11,895 nucleotides of DNA, taken from assembly GCA_014879345.1 (NCBI GenBank), contig JACSSI010000075.1:1-11895 (forward strand). The letters are read 5' to 3'. Made by a program: the position numbers and the translations under genes. The stretch comes from Anaerolineae bacterium. Lineage in GTDB: Bacteria; Chloroflexota; Anaerolineae; Promineifilales; Promineifilaceae. Under the pieces are notes generated by a model, which had not been told where the DNA came from, ran no database searches, and worked only from the letters and a program-made list of their open reading frames with translations. This document shows, in pieces, positions 1 to 6,154 of this stretch (within the stretch, counting starts at the first letter, position 1; the number at the start of each line of letters is the position of its first letter).

Positions 1-179
1 CCAGGCATCATCACATCCAACAAAACTAAATCGGGGGTATCTTCTGTGACCATGCTTAAGGCTTGACGGCCGTTATAGGCACCACGAACTTTATACCCTG
101 CTTGTTCAAGGATAATTCTACATAATTCTACGAGTGATGGTTCATCGTCTACGACGAGGATATTGCTTAGTAGTGTCAT
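1..179 (-). CDS. Response regulator, N-terminal receiver domain (partial)
   Basis: This is the first 59 codons of a two-component response regulator; the rest lies beyond the left edge. The start MTLLSNILVVDDEPS gives the acidic pair D11-D12 at the end of beta-1. The segment LVLLDVMMPG places the likely phosphoacceptor at D55, followed by the usual MMP turn. This is the standard CheY-like receiver, which a sensor kinase phosphorylates in the cytoplasm. The output domain is not visible, so DNA-binding, enzymatic and single-domain types cannot be told apart. The ATG at 177-179 has no Shine-Dalgarno sequence but has a good promoter-like pair just upstream, suggesting a leaderless or near-leaderless message. 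One copy of the window-wide palindrome encodes the N-G-R of residues 36-38. Receiver identity is nearly certain; the partner kinase is unknown. Confidence 0.93.
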   Translation of the reverse strand, partial: MTLLSNILVVDDEPSLVELCRIILEQAGYKVRGAYNGRQALSMVTEDTPDLVLLDVMMP

Positions 180-188
180 GATTAGAGA

Positions 189-217
189 ATTGTATTGCAG
201 AAAAAAGGAAGGGTAAA
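189..217 (-). promoter_or_regulatory. Candidate sigma70-type promoter of the response regulator
   Basis: On the minus strand, TTTACC (212-217) and TACAAT (189-194) are separated by exactly 17 bases. Transcription would begin about 7 bases past the -10 box, near 182, only 3-4 bases before the ATG at 179. That fits the absence of a ribosome-binding site and implies a leaderless or near-leaderless mRNA. The call rests on hexamer similarity only. Confidence 0.4.
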
Positions 218-273
218 TAGGCACAAAGAACCATTCACAATGGCGAAAATAAAGAGTGCGTTAAAAATGAAAA

Positions 274-297
274 AGCCCGCATTGTGCGGGCTGTTTT
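274..297 (-). terminator. Intrinsic terminator of the cold-shock gene
   Basis: A perfect 8-bp stem AGCCCGCA/TGCGGGCT (274-281 with 285-292) closes a 3-base loop. On the minus strand it is followed by a run of T. It sits directly after the stop of the cold-shock gene. The plus-strand side also has a T-run after the stem, so it may act in both directions, but no plus-strand gene precedes it. Confidence 0.85.
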
Positions 298-533
298 TAT
301 TGTTGTGCGGCGCCGTAACTTCGTTTGGCGGATACGTTTTGGGCTTGTGGCCCTTTGCCACGATCTACCAGATCAAATTCGACCCGGTCGCCTTCGTACA
401 AATTACGATAGCCTTCGCCGTCAATGGCAGAATAATGAACGAAGACTTCTTGTTCACTATCATCTGGGTTGATGAAGCCATAACCTTTTAGCCGACTGAA
501 CCACTTCACAACACCCTGTGTTTTACTCATCAT
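297..533 (-). CDS. Cold-shock domain protein (CspA family)
   Basis: This 78-residue single-domain protein has the CspA OB-fold and binds single-stranded RNA or DNA, typically melting mRNA structure in the cold or acting as a general RNA chaperone in the cytoplasm. The RNP1 motif KGYGFI is at residues 16-21 and RNP2 VFVHY at 30-34. The N-terminus GVVKWFSRLKGYGFI and the segment YEGDRVEFDLVDRGKGPQAQNV are typical of the family, and the length is close to the usual 65-75 residues. GGAGGT (539-544) lies 5 bases before the first ATG and 8 before the second, so the product may really begin MSKTQG, three bases downstream. The gene is monocistronic: 187 bp separate it from the acetyltransferase upstream and a strong terminator follows. 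No copy of the window-wide palindrome occurs in it. Confidence 0.96.
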   Translation of the reverse strand: MMSKTQGVVKWFSRLKGYGFINPDDSEQEVFVHYSAIDGEGYRNLYEGDRVEFDLVDRGKGPQAQNVSAKRSYGAAQQ

Positions 534-564
534 TGCATACCTCCGATTTCAACTAGACCAAGTG

Positions 565-570
565 AGTATA
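565..570 (-). promoter_or_regulatory. Candidate -10 box of the cold-shock gene
   Basis: TATACT on the minus strand lies about 32 bases before the cold-shock start and would give a leader of roughly 25 nt carrying the GGAGGT site. I see no good -35 hexamer at 16-18 bases, so the assignment is weak. Confidence 0.3.
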
Positions 571-681
571 TGCTCTATAGTTAAGCGTTTTTTCAGGAGT
601 GAGTCCATAAAAAGAACGTGAAAGAAAGGGGAAAGATGCGTAAGGAACGAAACTTGGTGATGGGTTTTCTTTGGGAGCGTA

Positions 682-717
682 GGGATTGGAGAGTAGCGAT
701 CAAAAATCTCCAATCCC
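682..717 (-). terminator. Hairpin after the acetyltransferase gene, possible terminator
   Basis: A perfect 11-bp inverted repeat, GGGATTGGAGA (682-692) and TCTCCAATCCC (707-717), encloses a 14-base loop immediately after the acetyltransferase stop codon. There is no T-run after the minus-strand stem, so it may be a weak or factor-assisted terminator, or a stabilising 3' hairpin. The rest of 534-720 holds the cold-shock leader and nothing else recognisable. Confidence 0.5.
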
Positions 718-720
718 TTC

Positions 721-1449
721 TTATACAAAACGAGGTTTAAGAACGGCTTGGAGTAGCACTTTATCTGCGCCCGTGTTGGTGAAGTTGGTTTGTCGGGCCA
801 GGGTTTGAGAGGCGGTGTTGCTGGTCGCGACTTCGTAGAGGGGAGAACGGCCGTTTTCCAACACATACCCCACGATTGCCGACAGCACACTCACGCCCAG
901 GCCCTGCCGTTGGTGCGCCGCATCCGTGTTCACGGAGAGGCTGGCATAGTCGGGCGACTGCCAGTTGATGCCCGCCGAGGCAATGACGCGATCATCTTGC
1001 TGGGAGCGCACCACAAAGCGGGGCAGGCCGTTGGGGCCGGTGCTTTGTGTGACGAGCACGTTGATGACCGGCTCAAAGTGATTGCGCGAAAGTGTGTAGA
1101 GGTGGAAATGTTCGATGGTTTGCACGTCAAAAAGCGCTTGTAGGAGAGGTAGATAATCGGTGGGGGCTTGAATGATAACGGCCGTTTCTGGCTGTATCCC
1201 GTTGTAAATGACGGCGGCACTCGTTTCCAGGTCGGCAATGGGCAGGCGCATCGTCACCAAAGGGCGAAACAAATCCAGCCCCGTGCGCGAAAAAGTGACA
1301 AAGCCCTCGGCGCGTTCCGCCTCTGCGGGATAGGGCAGCACAGACGATTTGCCATCGGGATGATGAAATGCGTAATAAACGGCCGTTGCATCGGCTGGGT
1401 TGTCGCTCAATAAATGTTGAATAGCGCGTCGTCGTTGGTCAATATCCAT
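721..1449 (-). CDS. GNAT-family N-acetyltransferase
   Basis: This 242-residue protein has a C-terminal GNAT domain, which transfers an acetyl group from acetyl-CoA to an amine. The acetyl-CoA loop is visible as Q180-R-Q-G-L-G185 after the strand ASLSVNTDA. The later helix NTASQTLARQTNF (211-223) matches the N-x-A-S-x-x-L motif before the final strand. The first 130 residues are not obviously GNAT-like; they may be a degenerate first GNAT half or a substrate domain, as in other two-part members of about this length. The substrate cannot be inferred. The ATG at 1449 lies 8 bases after the stop of the small membrane protein gene, so the two are probably cotranscribed; GGAG about 12 bases upstream is a poor ribosome site. 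Three palindrome copies fall inside, encoding one NGR and two TAV tripeptides. Confidence 0.85.
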   Translation of the reverse strand: MDIDQRRRAIQHLLSDNPADATAVYYAFHHPDGKSSVLPYPAEAERAEGFVTFSRTGLDLFRPLVTMRLPIADLETSAAVIYNGIQPETAVIIQAPTDYLPLLQALFDVQTIEHFHLYTLSRNHFEPVINVLVTQSTGPNGLPRFVVRSQQDDRVIASAGINWQSPDYASLSVNTDAAHQRQGLGVSVLSAIVGYVLENGRSPLYEVATSNTASQTLARQTNFTNTGADKVLLQAVLKPRFV

Positions 1450-1457
1450 GCGATGGT

Positions 1458-1658
1458 CTAGCTCCAGAAAAAAGAAGTCAGGATAAAAATCCCAAAAATA
1501 ATAAGCATGATACCAGAAATGAAATAGGTAACTCTTGTAAATGATTCACCAAATAATTTAATCTGAAGGTAATCGTTAAAATCCCAATACATTCGCTTTT
1601 TTGCACAAATGATGTTGATAATGCCAACTAAAATTAATATCAGCCCGAACCAAAACAT
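1458..1658 (-). CDS. Small two-helix membrane protein, unknown function
   Basis: This 66-residue protein has two hydrophobic segments, about residues 2-18 (FWFGLILILVGIINIIC) and 44-64. They are joined by a polar, aromatic loop starting AKKRMYWDFNDYLQIK. It should be an integral inner-membrane hairpin. The layout resembles small DUF6199-like proteins (short helix, WxxKLxFGES-type loop, long second helix), but I cannot confirm membership. An AAGGG-like site lies about 11 bases before the ATG. The stop is 8 bp before the acetyltransferase start and the start is 24 bp after the phosphorylase stop, so it is probably the middle gene of a three-gene unit. The sequence is visibly AT-rich compared with the acetyltransferase and the phosphorylase core. 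It could be an acquired or fast-evolving gene. Confidence 0.7.
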   Translation of the reverse strand: MFWFGLILILVGIINIICAKKRMYWDFNDYLQIKLFGESFTRVTYFISGIMLIIFGIFILTSFFWS

Positions 1659-1682
1659 TTATTTCAGCCCTTTATGTTAGTG

Positions 1683-2855
1683 TTACGATGGTTGTCCTCT
1701 CTCTATTACTAATAGCAAAGCGTTGAATAATACTGGTAATCCATTTTCCAGTTCTTCTAGCGTAGTCTCGTTAATTTTAATTGGGCTGGATAATAATTCG
1801 GTTTCGATATGGCCGTTTTCCCAACAAACATCAGCAGAGACAATTTCAGGCACTGTCGCTAAATGCCTAAAAGCAATCACCATAGCAACATTATCTGGTT
1901 GATTCACATCAACATTGGTAAAGGAGCAATCCAACCCAATTTGGTGTCCTTGATTCTTTGTTTTGGCACCGAACGAATGTGACCAAATAGTAGTATTTAC
2001 ATTTGGAAACTTTTGTATGATCTGCTCTTTCATCTCGTTTAGGTGAGGAAAGAATCGCTTTTCCAATTCCTGAACAACATTATCAGTGCTCATATCAGTC
2101 TGAAATTCTCGTTTCAAGTTGGTACTTAATATTACTTGTATTGCCACATCAATTGCAGCGGCAACGGCCGTTTTCTTCTCATCCATCAACTGCCCAAATG
2201 TTGCCATATCTTCAGCACTCTCCAGGACGTAGCCGTCGGCGGCGAGGATGGCGGCCGTTTGCACACCGCGCAGGCTGCCCACTACAAAGAGCGCGGCACA
2301 CTCCATTTCCACCGCCAGCACATTGGCTTCCGCCATGTGGGCATAAAAAGGGGTGTGCGGATTTTCTACGCCAGAGTAGAAAGCATCGCGCGTGAGTACA
2401 ATGCCAGTGTAAGCAGGCACTGATTGCTGGACGGTCGCTTCTTGCAAAGCCAGCACCAGCGCGACATCCGCCACCGCCGGATACCCGTCCGGGGCTACTT
2501 CTCGCACATACCCGGTGCGCTGCACGGCCGCTGACGCGATGACCAATTCGCCAGGTTTGATATAAGGCTGCAAACTGCCGCAGGTGCCCACGCGGATGAT
2601 TTGCCTGGCTCCGGCTGCAATCAACTCTTCAAAAGCAATCGCCGCCCCCGGTGCGCCAATGCCATGCGAGGTAACGGTTAAGGAACGGCCGTTTTTCTTC
2701 CCCACATACGTCCGATACTCCCGCTTTTCCGCCACCAACTCGTGTTCGTCCAACTGCTCTGCAATCTGGGTGGCTCTGGCTGGATCACCGCAAGTGATAA
2801 CGGCCGTTGGAATACTGCCAGGCACTAAATCCGTATGAGGTAAACGTTTCGTCAT
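1683..2855 (-). CDS. Udp-like purine/uridine phosphorylase with extra C-terminal module
   Basis: The first ~254 residues form a PNP/UDP-family nucleoside phosphorylase, which splits a nucleoside with phosphate into base and ribose-1-phosphate for salvage. Visible motifs (counted from this start) are GDPAR near residue 23, SHGIGAPGAAIAFEEL near 65, IRVGTCGSLQP near 87 and VEMECAALF near 183, which holds the ribose-binding Glu region. The pattern is closer to Udp than to human PNP; substrate choice is uncertain. A further ~136 residues follow that I do not recognise and that typical 250-residue relatives lack. An ATG at 2093 begins this module, giving MSTDNVVQELEKRF, but no ribosome site precedes it, so fusion is the simplest reading. 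I chose the ATG at 2855, which gives MTKRLPHTDL, because the 14 residues upstream translate an intergenic repeat. Confidence 0.86.
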   Translation of the reverse strand: MTKRLPHTDLVPGSIPTAVITCGDPARATQIAEQLDEHELVAEKREYRTYVGKKNGRSLTVTSHGIGAPGAAIAFEELIAAGARQIIRVGTCGSLQPYIKPGELVIASAAVQRTGYVREVAPDGYPAVADVALVLALQEATVQQSVPAYTGIVLTRDAFYSGVENPHTPFYAHMAEANVLAVEMECAALFVVGSLRGVQTAAILAADGYVLESAEDMATFGQLMDEKKTAVAAAIDVAIQVILSTNLKREFQTDMSTDNVVQELEKRFFPHLNEMKEQIIQKFPNVNTTIWSHSFGAKTKNQGHQIGLDCSFTNVDVNQPDNVAMVIAFRHLATVPEIVSADVCWENGHIETELLSSPIKINETTLEELENGLPVLFNALLLVIERGQPS

Positions 2856-2859
2856 AAAA

Positions 2860-2966
2860 TTAGTGACACAGAGAACACGGAGAAGGCACAGAGACACACA
2901 GAGTTTTTTTAAGGTTTCTCTTTTCCTCTGTGGTTCTCCGTGTGCCCTCCGTGAATCTCCGTGTTC
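2860..2966. repeat. Intergenic CACAGAG/ACACGGAG repeat with inverted arms
   Basis: The gap between the phosphorylase and the aldo/keto reductase is filled with iterated ACACAGAG and ACACGGAGA words on the left and their complements on the right. GAACACGGAGA (2873-2883) pairs with TCTCCGTGTTC (2956-2966), and CACAGAG (2897-2903) with CTCTGTG (2926-2932), around a T7 run. It could fold into a long imperfect hairpin. Similar low-complexity repeats are scattered between genes in many environmental bacteria. It may end the reductase message, but no T-run follows the minus-strand stem. Confidence 0.75.
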
Positions 2967-2973
2967 CTAACCT

Positions 2974-3975
2974 TTACTGCTGGAATTCCATACCAGACGG
3001 CTTGTTGTCCAACAACGTTTCCAGTTTTTCCATCACATCGTCAGTCAACTTATCCACGACATCCATCGCCTTCATGTTTTCCACCACCTGGCTGGCACGG
3101 GAAGCTCCCGTGATAACAGTGCTTACGTTCGGATTCTTGAGACACCAGGCAATCGCCAACTGCGGCATCGAGATGCCCAAATCATCAGCCACAGGCACCA
3201 GTTCGCGTACCGTTTGCAACCGTTTCTGCCCATCTTCGCTCTCAAACATCTTCTTGAGCCATTCGTACCCTGGCAAATTGATGCGCGAATCTTCAGGCAC
3301 GCCATCGTTGTATTTACCAGTCAGTAAACCAGAGGCCAATGGTGACCAGATGGTTGTGCCTAAGCCCATTGCTTCATACAGACGAGCATATTCCACCTCA
3401 ACCGTGTGGCGGTGGAACATGTTATACTGCGGCTGCTCCATCGTCGGTGGAATGAGGTTGTATTGGCGGGCCGTGCTGTACGCTTCCATTAACTGCTGCG
3501 CCGACCATTCAGAGGTGCCCCAGTAGAACACTTTTCCCTGCTGAATCAGTTCCGTCATGGCGCGCACCACTTCTTCCATCGGCGTTTCGGGGTCGGGACG
3601 ATGGCAGAAATAGAGGTCGAGGTAATCGACTTGCAGCCGCGCCATTGCCTGATGACACGCTTCGTAAATGTGCTTGCGGCTCAAGCGGTTCTGATTGGGT
3701 TTGGGATTAGCAACAGCGCCGCCCCACACCTTGCTGGAGATGACGAGACTGTCGCGCTGCCAACCTGCTTTTTGCAACGCCTCGCCCATAATCGTTTCTG
3801 CCTGCCCGTGGGCATACACTTCGGCGTTGTCGAAGAAATTAACGCCGGCATCGTAAGCGGCTGTCATAATTTCCAATGCCTCATCAACGCCAAACTGGAT
3901 ACCAAACGTAACCCAGGCGCCAAATGAGAGGGCGCTTACTTTTAAGCCAGATTTTCCTAAATGACGATATTCCAT
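2974..3975 (-). CDS. Aldo/keto reductase, Kv-beta-like (AKR6/AKR14 type)
   Basis: This 333-residue (beta/alpha)8 barrel reduces aldehydes or ketones with NADPH in the cytoplasm. The catalytic tetrad is complete: D49 and Y54 (DNAEVY), K82 (ISSKVWGG) and H125 (YFCHRPDP). The cofactor loop ITGASRASQVVENMKA near the C-terminus matches the NADP(H) binding segment. The start MEYRHLGKSGLKVS and segments such as GLSRKHI-like, PMEEVVRAM and WGTSEWS resemble the beta subunits of eukaryotic voltage-gated potassium channels and their bacterial relatives. No potassium channel gene is nearby, so a stand-alone oxidoreductase is more likely. AAGGAG (3982-3987) lies 6 bases before the ATG, the clearest ribosome site in this half of the window. 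The gene leads a possible minus-strand unit, but a 118-bp repeat-filled gap follows. It contains no copies of the palindrome. Confidence 0.94.
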   Translation of the reverse strand: MEYRHLGKSGLKVSALSFGAWVTFGIQFGVDEALEIMTAAYDAGVNFFDNAEVYAHGQAETIMGEALQKAGWQRDSLVISSKVWGGAVANPKPNQNRLSRKHIYEACHQAMARLQVDYLDLYFCHRPDPETPMEEVVRAMTELIQQGKVFYWGTSEWSAQQLMEAYSTARQYNLIPPTMEQPQYNMFHRHTVEVEYARLYEAMGLGTTIWSPLASGLLTGKYNDGVPEDSRINLPGYEWLKKMFESEDGQKRLQTVRELVPVADDLGISMPQLAIAWCLKNPNVSTVITGASRASQVVENMKAMDVVDKLTDDVMEKLETLLDNKPSGMEFQQ

Positions 3976-4036
3976 GTTTTGCTCCTTTTGCTGTTTACTT
4001 TGTTGAAAATGACTCCCGTTTCATTTCGGAAAATAG

Positions 4037-4066
4037 AGTGTACTAGACACACACCTTTTCCCGCAA
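4037..4066 (-). promoter_or_regulatory. Candidate promoter of the aldo/keto reductase
   Basis: On the minus strand TTGCGG (4061-4066) and TACACT (4037-4042) are 18 bases apart, giving a start near 4030 and a leader of about 55 nt that includes the AAGGAG site. Its -35 box lies only 6 bp from the -35 of the rightward promoter, so the two are back to back. Confidence 0.38.
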
Positions 4067-4072
4067 ATGGAA

Positions 4073-4102
4073 TTGACTTTACCCATACAGGTGGGGTAGA
4101 AT
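4073..4102 (+). promoter_or_regulatory. Rightward sigma70-type promoter
   Basis: TTGACT (4073-4078) and TAGAAT (4097-4102) are 18 bases apart, predicting transcription from about 4109. This is the best promoter match in the window. GAATGC half-sites lie at 4099-4104 (over the -10) and 4122-4127, with the inverted form GCATTC at 4113-4118, arranged like an operator around the start site. Confidence 0.5.
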
Positions 4103-4108
4103 GCCTGT

Positions 4109-4207
4109 GTTGGCATTCATAGAATGCTCACATTTTGAAACACCTCCTTGTGTTGTGTACCTGTGAAATACCCCGTATGTCTTTGAGACATGCGGGGTTT
4201 TTGTTTT
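4109..4207 (+). ncRNA. Candidate small RNA or attenuated leader
   Basis: Between the rightward promoter and a strong intrinsic terminator lies a segment of about 100 nt with no credible coding sequence. The transcript would start with a GCATTC/GAATGC hairpin (4113-4127). It then has a 5-bp AACAC/GTGTT hairpin (4139-4154) with the loop CTCCTT, and ends in the terminator. The bases CACCTCCTT (4141-4149) equal the conserved 3' end of 16S rRNA, so the loop could pair with Shine-Dalgarno sites in mRNAs. Small RNAs with exposed CU-rich anti-Shine-Dalgarno loops are known in several phyla. The alternative is a leader that controls readthrough into the ABC exporter genes at 4279, like the attenuated bmrCD operon of Bacillus. 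I see no clear antiterminator pairing. The only short frame, MLTF (4124-4138), has no ribosome site. Confidence 0.4.
4171..4207 (+). terminator. Strong rightward intrinsic terminator
   Basis: A 12-bp stem, CCCCGTATGTCT (4171-4182) with AGACATGCGGGG (4186-4197), contains one U-G wobble, closes a TTG loop and is followed by TTTTTTTGTTTT-like sequence to 4207. No plus-strand gene precedes it, so it must end a non-coding RNA or act within a leader. Confidence 0.85.
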
Positions 4208-4228
4208 AAGCAAGAAGTGCAAAAAGTG

Positions 4229-4251
4229 GCAAGGTTGCAAAGTGACCTTGC
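4229..4251. repeat. Short inverted repeat before the first ABC gene
   Basis: GCAAGGT (4229-4235) and ACCTTGC (4245-4251) form a 7-bp stem with a 9-base loop about 28 bases before the exporter start. It may be an operator or a leader hairpin. No clear Shine-Dalgarno sequence or separate promoter is visible between 4208 and 4278. Confidence 0.35.
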
Positions 4252-4278
4252 AATCCTGCTGCTCTGCAACGTTTAACT

Positions 4279-6051
4279 ATGAAATCACCTGTCTCAACAG
4301 CCCAATACGGCCGTTTACTTATCACTTATCTCAAACCCTTAAAAGGGCGGGTCTTGCTGCTGGTTTTGCTTGTCCTGGTTGGCATTGCTTTGCAGTTGTT
4401 GAATCCCCAGTTGATTCGGCGCTTTTTGGATGGGGTGGAATCGGGGCAAAGTTTGCCTGAGTTGGTGTGGACAGCGGTCGTTTTCACCGGCATTGCTGTT
4501 ACCGCGCAGCTCACCAAGTTGATTGGCGCCTATGTGGGTGAAGTGGTGGCGTGGCGGGCGACCAATGAACTGCGAGCTGATCTGGCGCTGCACTGTTTGC
4601 AGCTAGACATGTCGTTCCACAAAGCACACAAACCGGGTGAACTGATTGAGCGCGTTGATGGTGATGTGAATTTGTTGGCGAATTTTTTCTCGCAGTTGAT
4701 CATCCAGTTAGTCAGTAACTTTTTGCTCATTGTGGGTGTCCTTGTGCTGTTGTGGTTGGTTGATTGGCGGATTGGGGCAGCTATTACTGTGATTATGGTT
4801 TTGGGATTGGTGACGCTCAACTGGTTTAACAAGCGCCTGGTTCCCCGTTGGCAGGCATTGCGCCAGGTTAGTTCAGACCTTTTTGGCTATTTGGAGGAAT
4901 GGTTGGGAGGCACTGAAGAAATTCAAACCAATGCCGCTGCGCCCTATATTATGAATCGTTTATATGGGTTGATGCGGGAGCGCTGGCACAAAATGCAACG
5001 TGCGATGCGTTTAAATTTTGGCGTGATGTCTCTGCCCACGCTGATACCGGCGCTGGCCTATATTGCTGCCTATTTATGGGGAGCAAAGGTGTACACCAAT
5101 GAACTCGTTACGATTGGTACTGTCTATCTGATTTTTTATTACATCGATGTCATAAAGGGGCCGTTGTGGGTAATTCAACGGCAGGTTCAGGATTTGCAGC
5201 AGGCGGCCGCGAGTATGAATCGTATTGTCGAACTGCTTGAGCAGCAGCCAACGATTCTTGATGGCAGCCAGGATAGTTTGGCAGATGGCGCGTTGGCGGT
5301 GCGTTTTGAGACCGTTTCGTTTAGTTATGCGGATGATCCGGAGACGTTGATTCTTGACGAGATTGATTTTACGTTGGCGCCAGGGCGAATCCTGGGCTTG
5401 TTGGGGCGCACGGGCAGCGGCAAAAGCACGCTCACGCGGCTGCTTTACCGGTTTTATGATCCGACGGTGGGGAGCGTTTGTTTGGGGGATGGCAACGGCC
5501 GTTTCCACCCCCTTCCCGATCTCACCCAGGCCACCTTGCGTCAGAGGATTGGCATGGTGACTCAGGAAGTGCAGCTTTTTCATGCCAGCCTGCGTGACAA
5601 CCTCACCCTGTTCAACGACACCATCGACGATGACCAGATTTTGGCAGCCTTAACACACCTCGGCTTACGTGACTGGTTGAACGGGCTGCCTGCGGGTCTG
5701 GATACGGCGCTGGAAGCTGGCAAAAGCCTTTCAGCCGGGGAGGCGCAGTTGTTGGCTTTAGGCCGCGTTTTCTTGGCAGATCCCGGTCTTGTCATCCTGG
5801 ATGAAGCCTCTTCCCGACTAGACCCGGCGACTGAGCATTTGATTGAACGGGCGCTCGACACGTTATTGGCGGGGCGGACAGTGATTATTATTGCGCACCG
5901 GCTGGCAACTGTGCAGCGGGCAGACGAAATTATGATATTGGAAAACGGCCGTTTGCTGGAACATGGCAACCGCCTGGATTTAGTGCAAGACAAACAGTCT
6001 CGTTTTTACCAACTGCTGCAAACCGGCATGGCCGATGCCGTTTTAGCGTAA
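4279..6051 (+). CDS. ABC exporter half-transporter, catalytic-site subunit (pair 1)
   Basis: This 590-residue protein has an N-terminal six-helix exporter domain (hydrophobic stretches near 24-42, 62-85, 135-160, 166-183, 252-270, 277-300) and a C-terminal ATPase domain. The ATPase has Walker A G376-R-T-G-S-G-K-S-T384, a Q-loop in MVTQE, signature L484-S-A-G-E488, Walker B LVILDE with catalytic E509, D-loop SRLD and H-loop H540. The signature departs from LSGGQ, whereas Walker B and the H-loop are canonical. The next gene has the reverse pattern, so the two should form a heterodimer pumping lipids, drugs or peptides outward. The substrate is unknown. No ribosome site is evident. It may depend on readthrough from the attenuated-looking promoter at 4073. 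Three palindrome copies encode YGR or NGR. Confidence 0.93.
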   Translation: MKSPVSTAQYGRLLITYLKPLKGRVLLLVLLVLVGIALQLLNPQLIRRFLDGVESGQSLPELVWTAVVFTGIAVTAQLTKLIGAYVGEVVAWRATNELRADLALHCLQLDMSFHKAHKPGELIERVDGDVNLLANFFSQLIIQLVSNFLLIVGVLVLLWLVDWRIGAAITVIMVLGLVTLNWFNKRLVPRWQALRQVSSDLFGYLEEWLGGTEEIQTNAAAPYIMNRLYGLMRERWHKMQRAMRLNFGVMSLPTLIPALAYIAAYLWGAKVYTNELVTIGTVYLIFYYIDVIKGPLWVIQRQVQDLQQAAASMNRIVELLEQQPTILDGSQDSLADGALAVRFETVSFSYADDPETLILDEIDFTLAPGRILGLLGRTGSGKSTLTRLLYRFYDPTVGSVCLGDGNGRFHPLPDLTQATLRQRIGMVTQEVQLFHASLRDNLTLFNDTIDDDQILAALTHLGLRDWLNGLPAGLDTALEAGKSLSAGEAQLLALGRVFLADPGLVILDEASSRLDPATEHLIERALDTLLAGRTVIIIAHRLATVQRADEIMILENGRLLEHGNRLDLVQDKQSRFYQLLQTGMADAVLA

Positions 6052-6059
6052 ATGGTGAA

Positions 6060-6154
6060 AGACCTGACAGGTTCCTGTAAATCATGTGTGTATTAGACAG
6101 CAAGTCTAGCTTAGATGCTTTGCAATCAGGCTACTCGATGAACCTGTCAGGTCT
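6060..6154. repeat. 14-bp perfect inverted repeat between the paired ABC genes
   Basis: AGACCTGACAGGTT (6060-6073) recurs as its exact reverse complement at 6141-6154 with 67 bases between. Each arm is itself nearly palindromic (ACCTG-A-CAGGT). The element fills almost the whole 103-bp gap between the two exporter genes and ends at the next start codon. Its form suggests a small REP- or MITE-like dispersed element, or a repressor-binding pair; no target duplication is obvious. Confidence 0.75.

Noticed and set aside
195..491. Open frame antisense to the cold-shock gene
   Set aside because: It runs through the terminator hairpin and opposite a clearly conserved CspA protein; no family resemblance.
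2856..2897. 14-residue N-terminal extension of the phosphorylase
   Set aside because: It translates the CACAGAG repeat and precedes a normal family start at 2855.
2930..3526. 198-codon open frame antisense to the aldo/keto reductase
   Set aside because: Shadow of a strongly conserved gene; begins in an intergenic repeat and has no recognisable domain.
4177..4209. Ten-residue leader peptide MSLRHAGFLF
   Set aside because: It lies entirely within the terminator stem and T-run and has no ribosome site.
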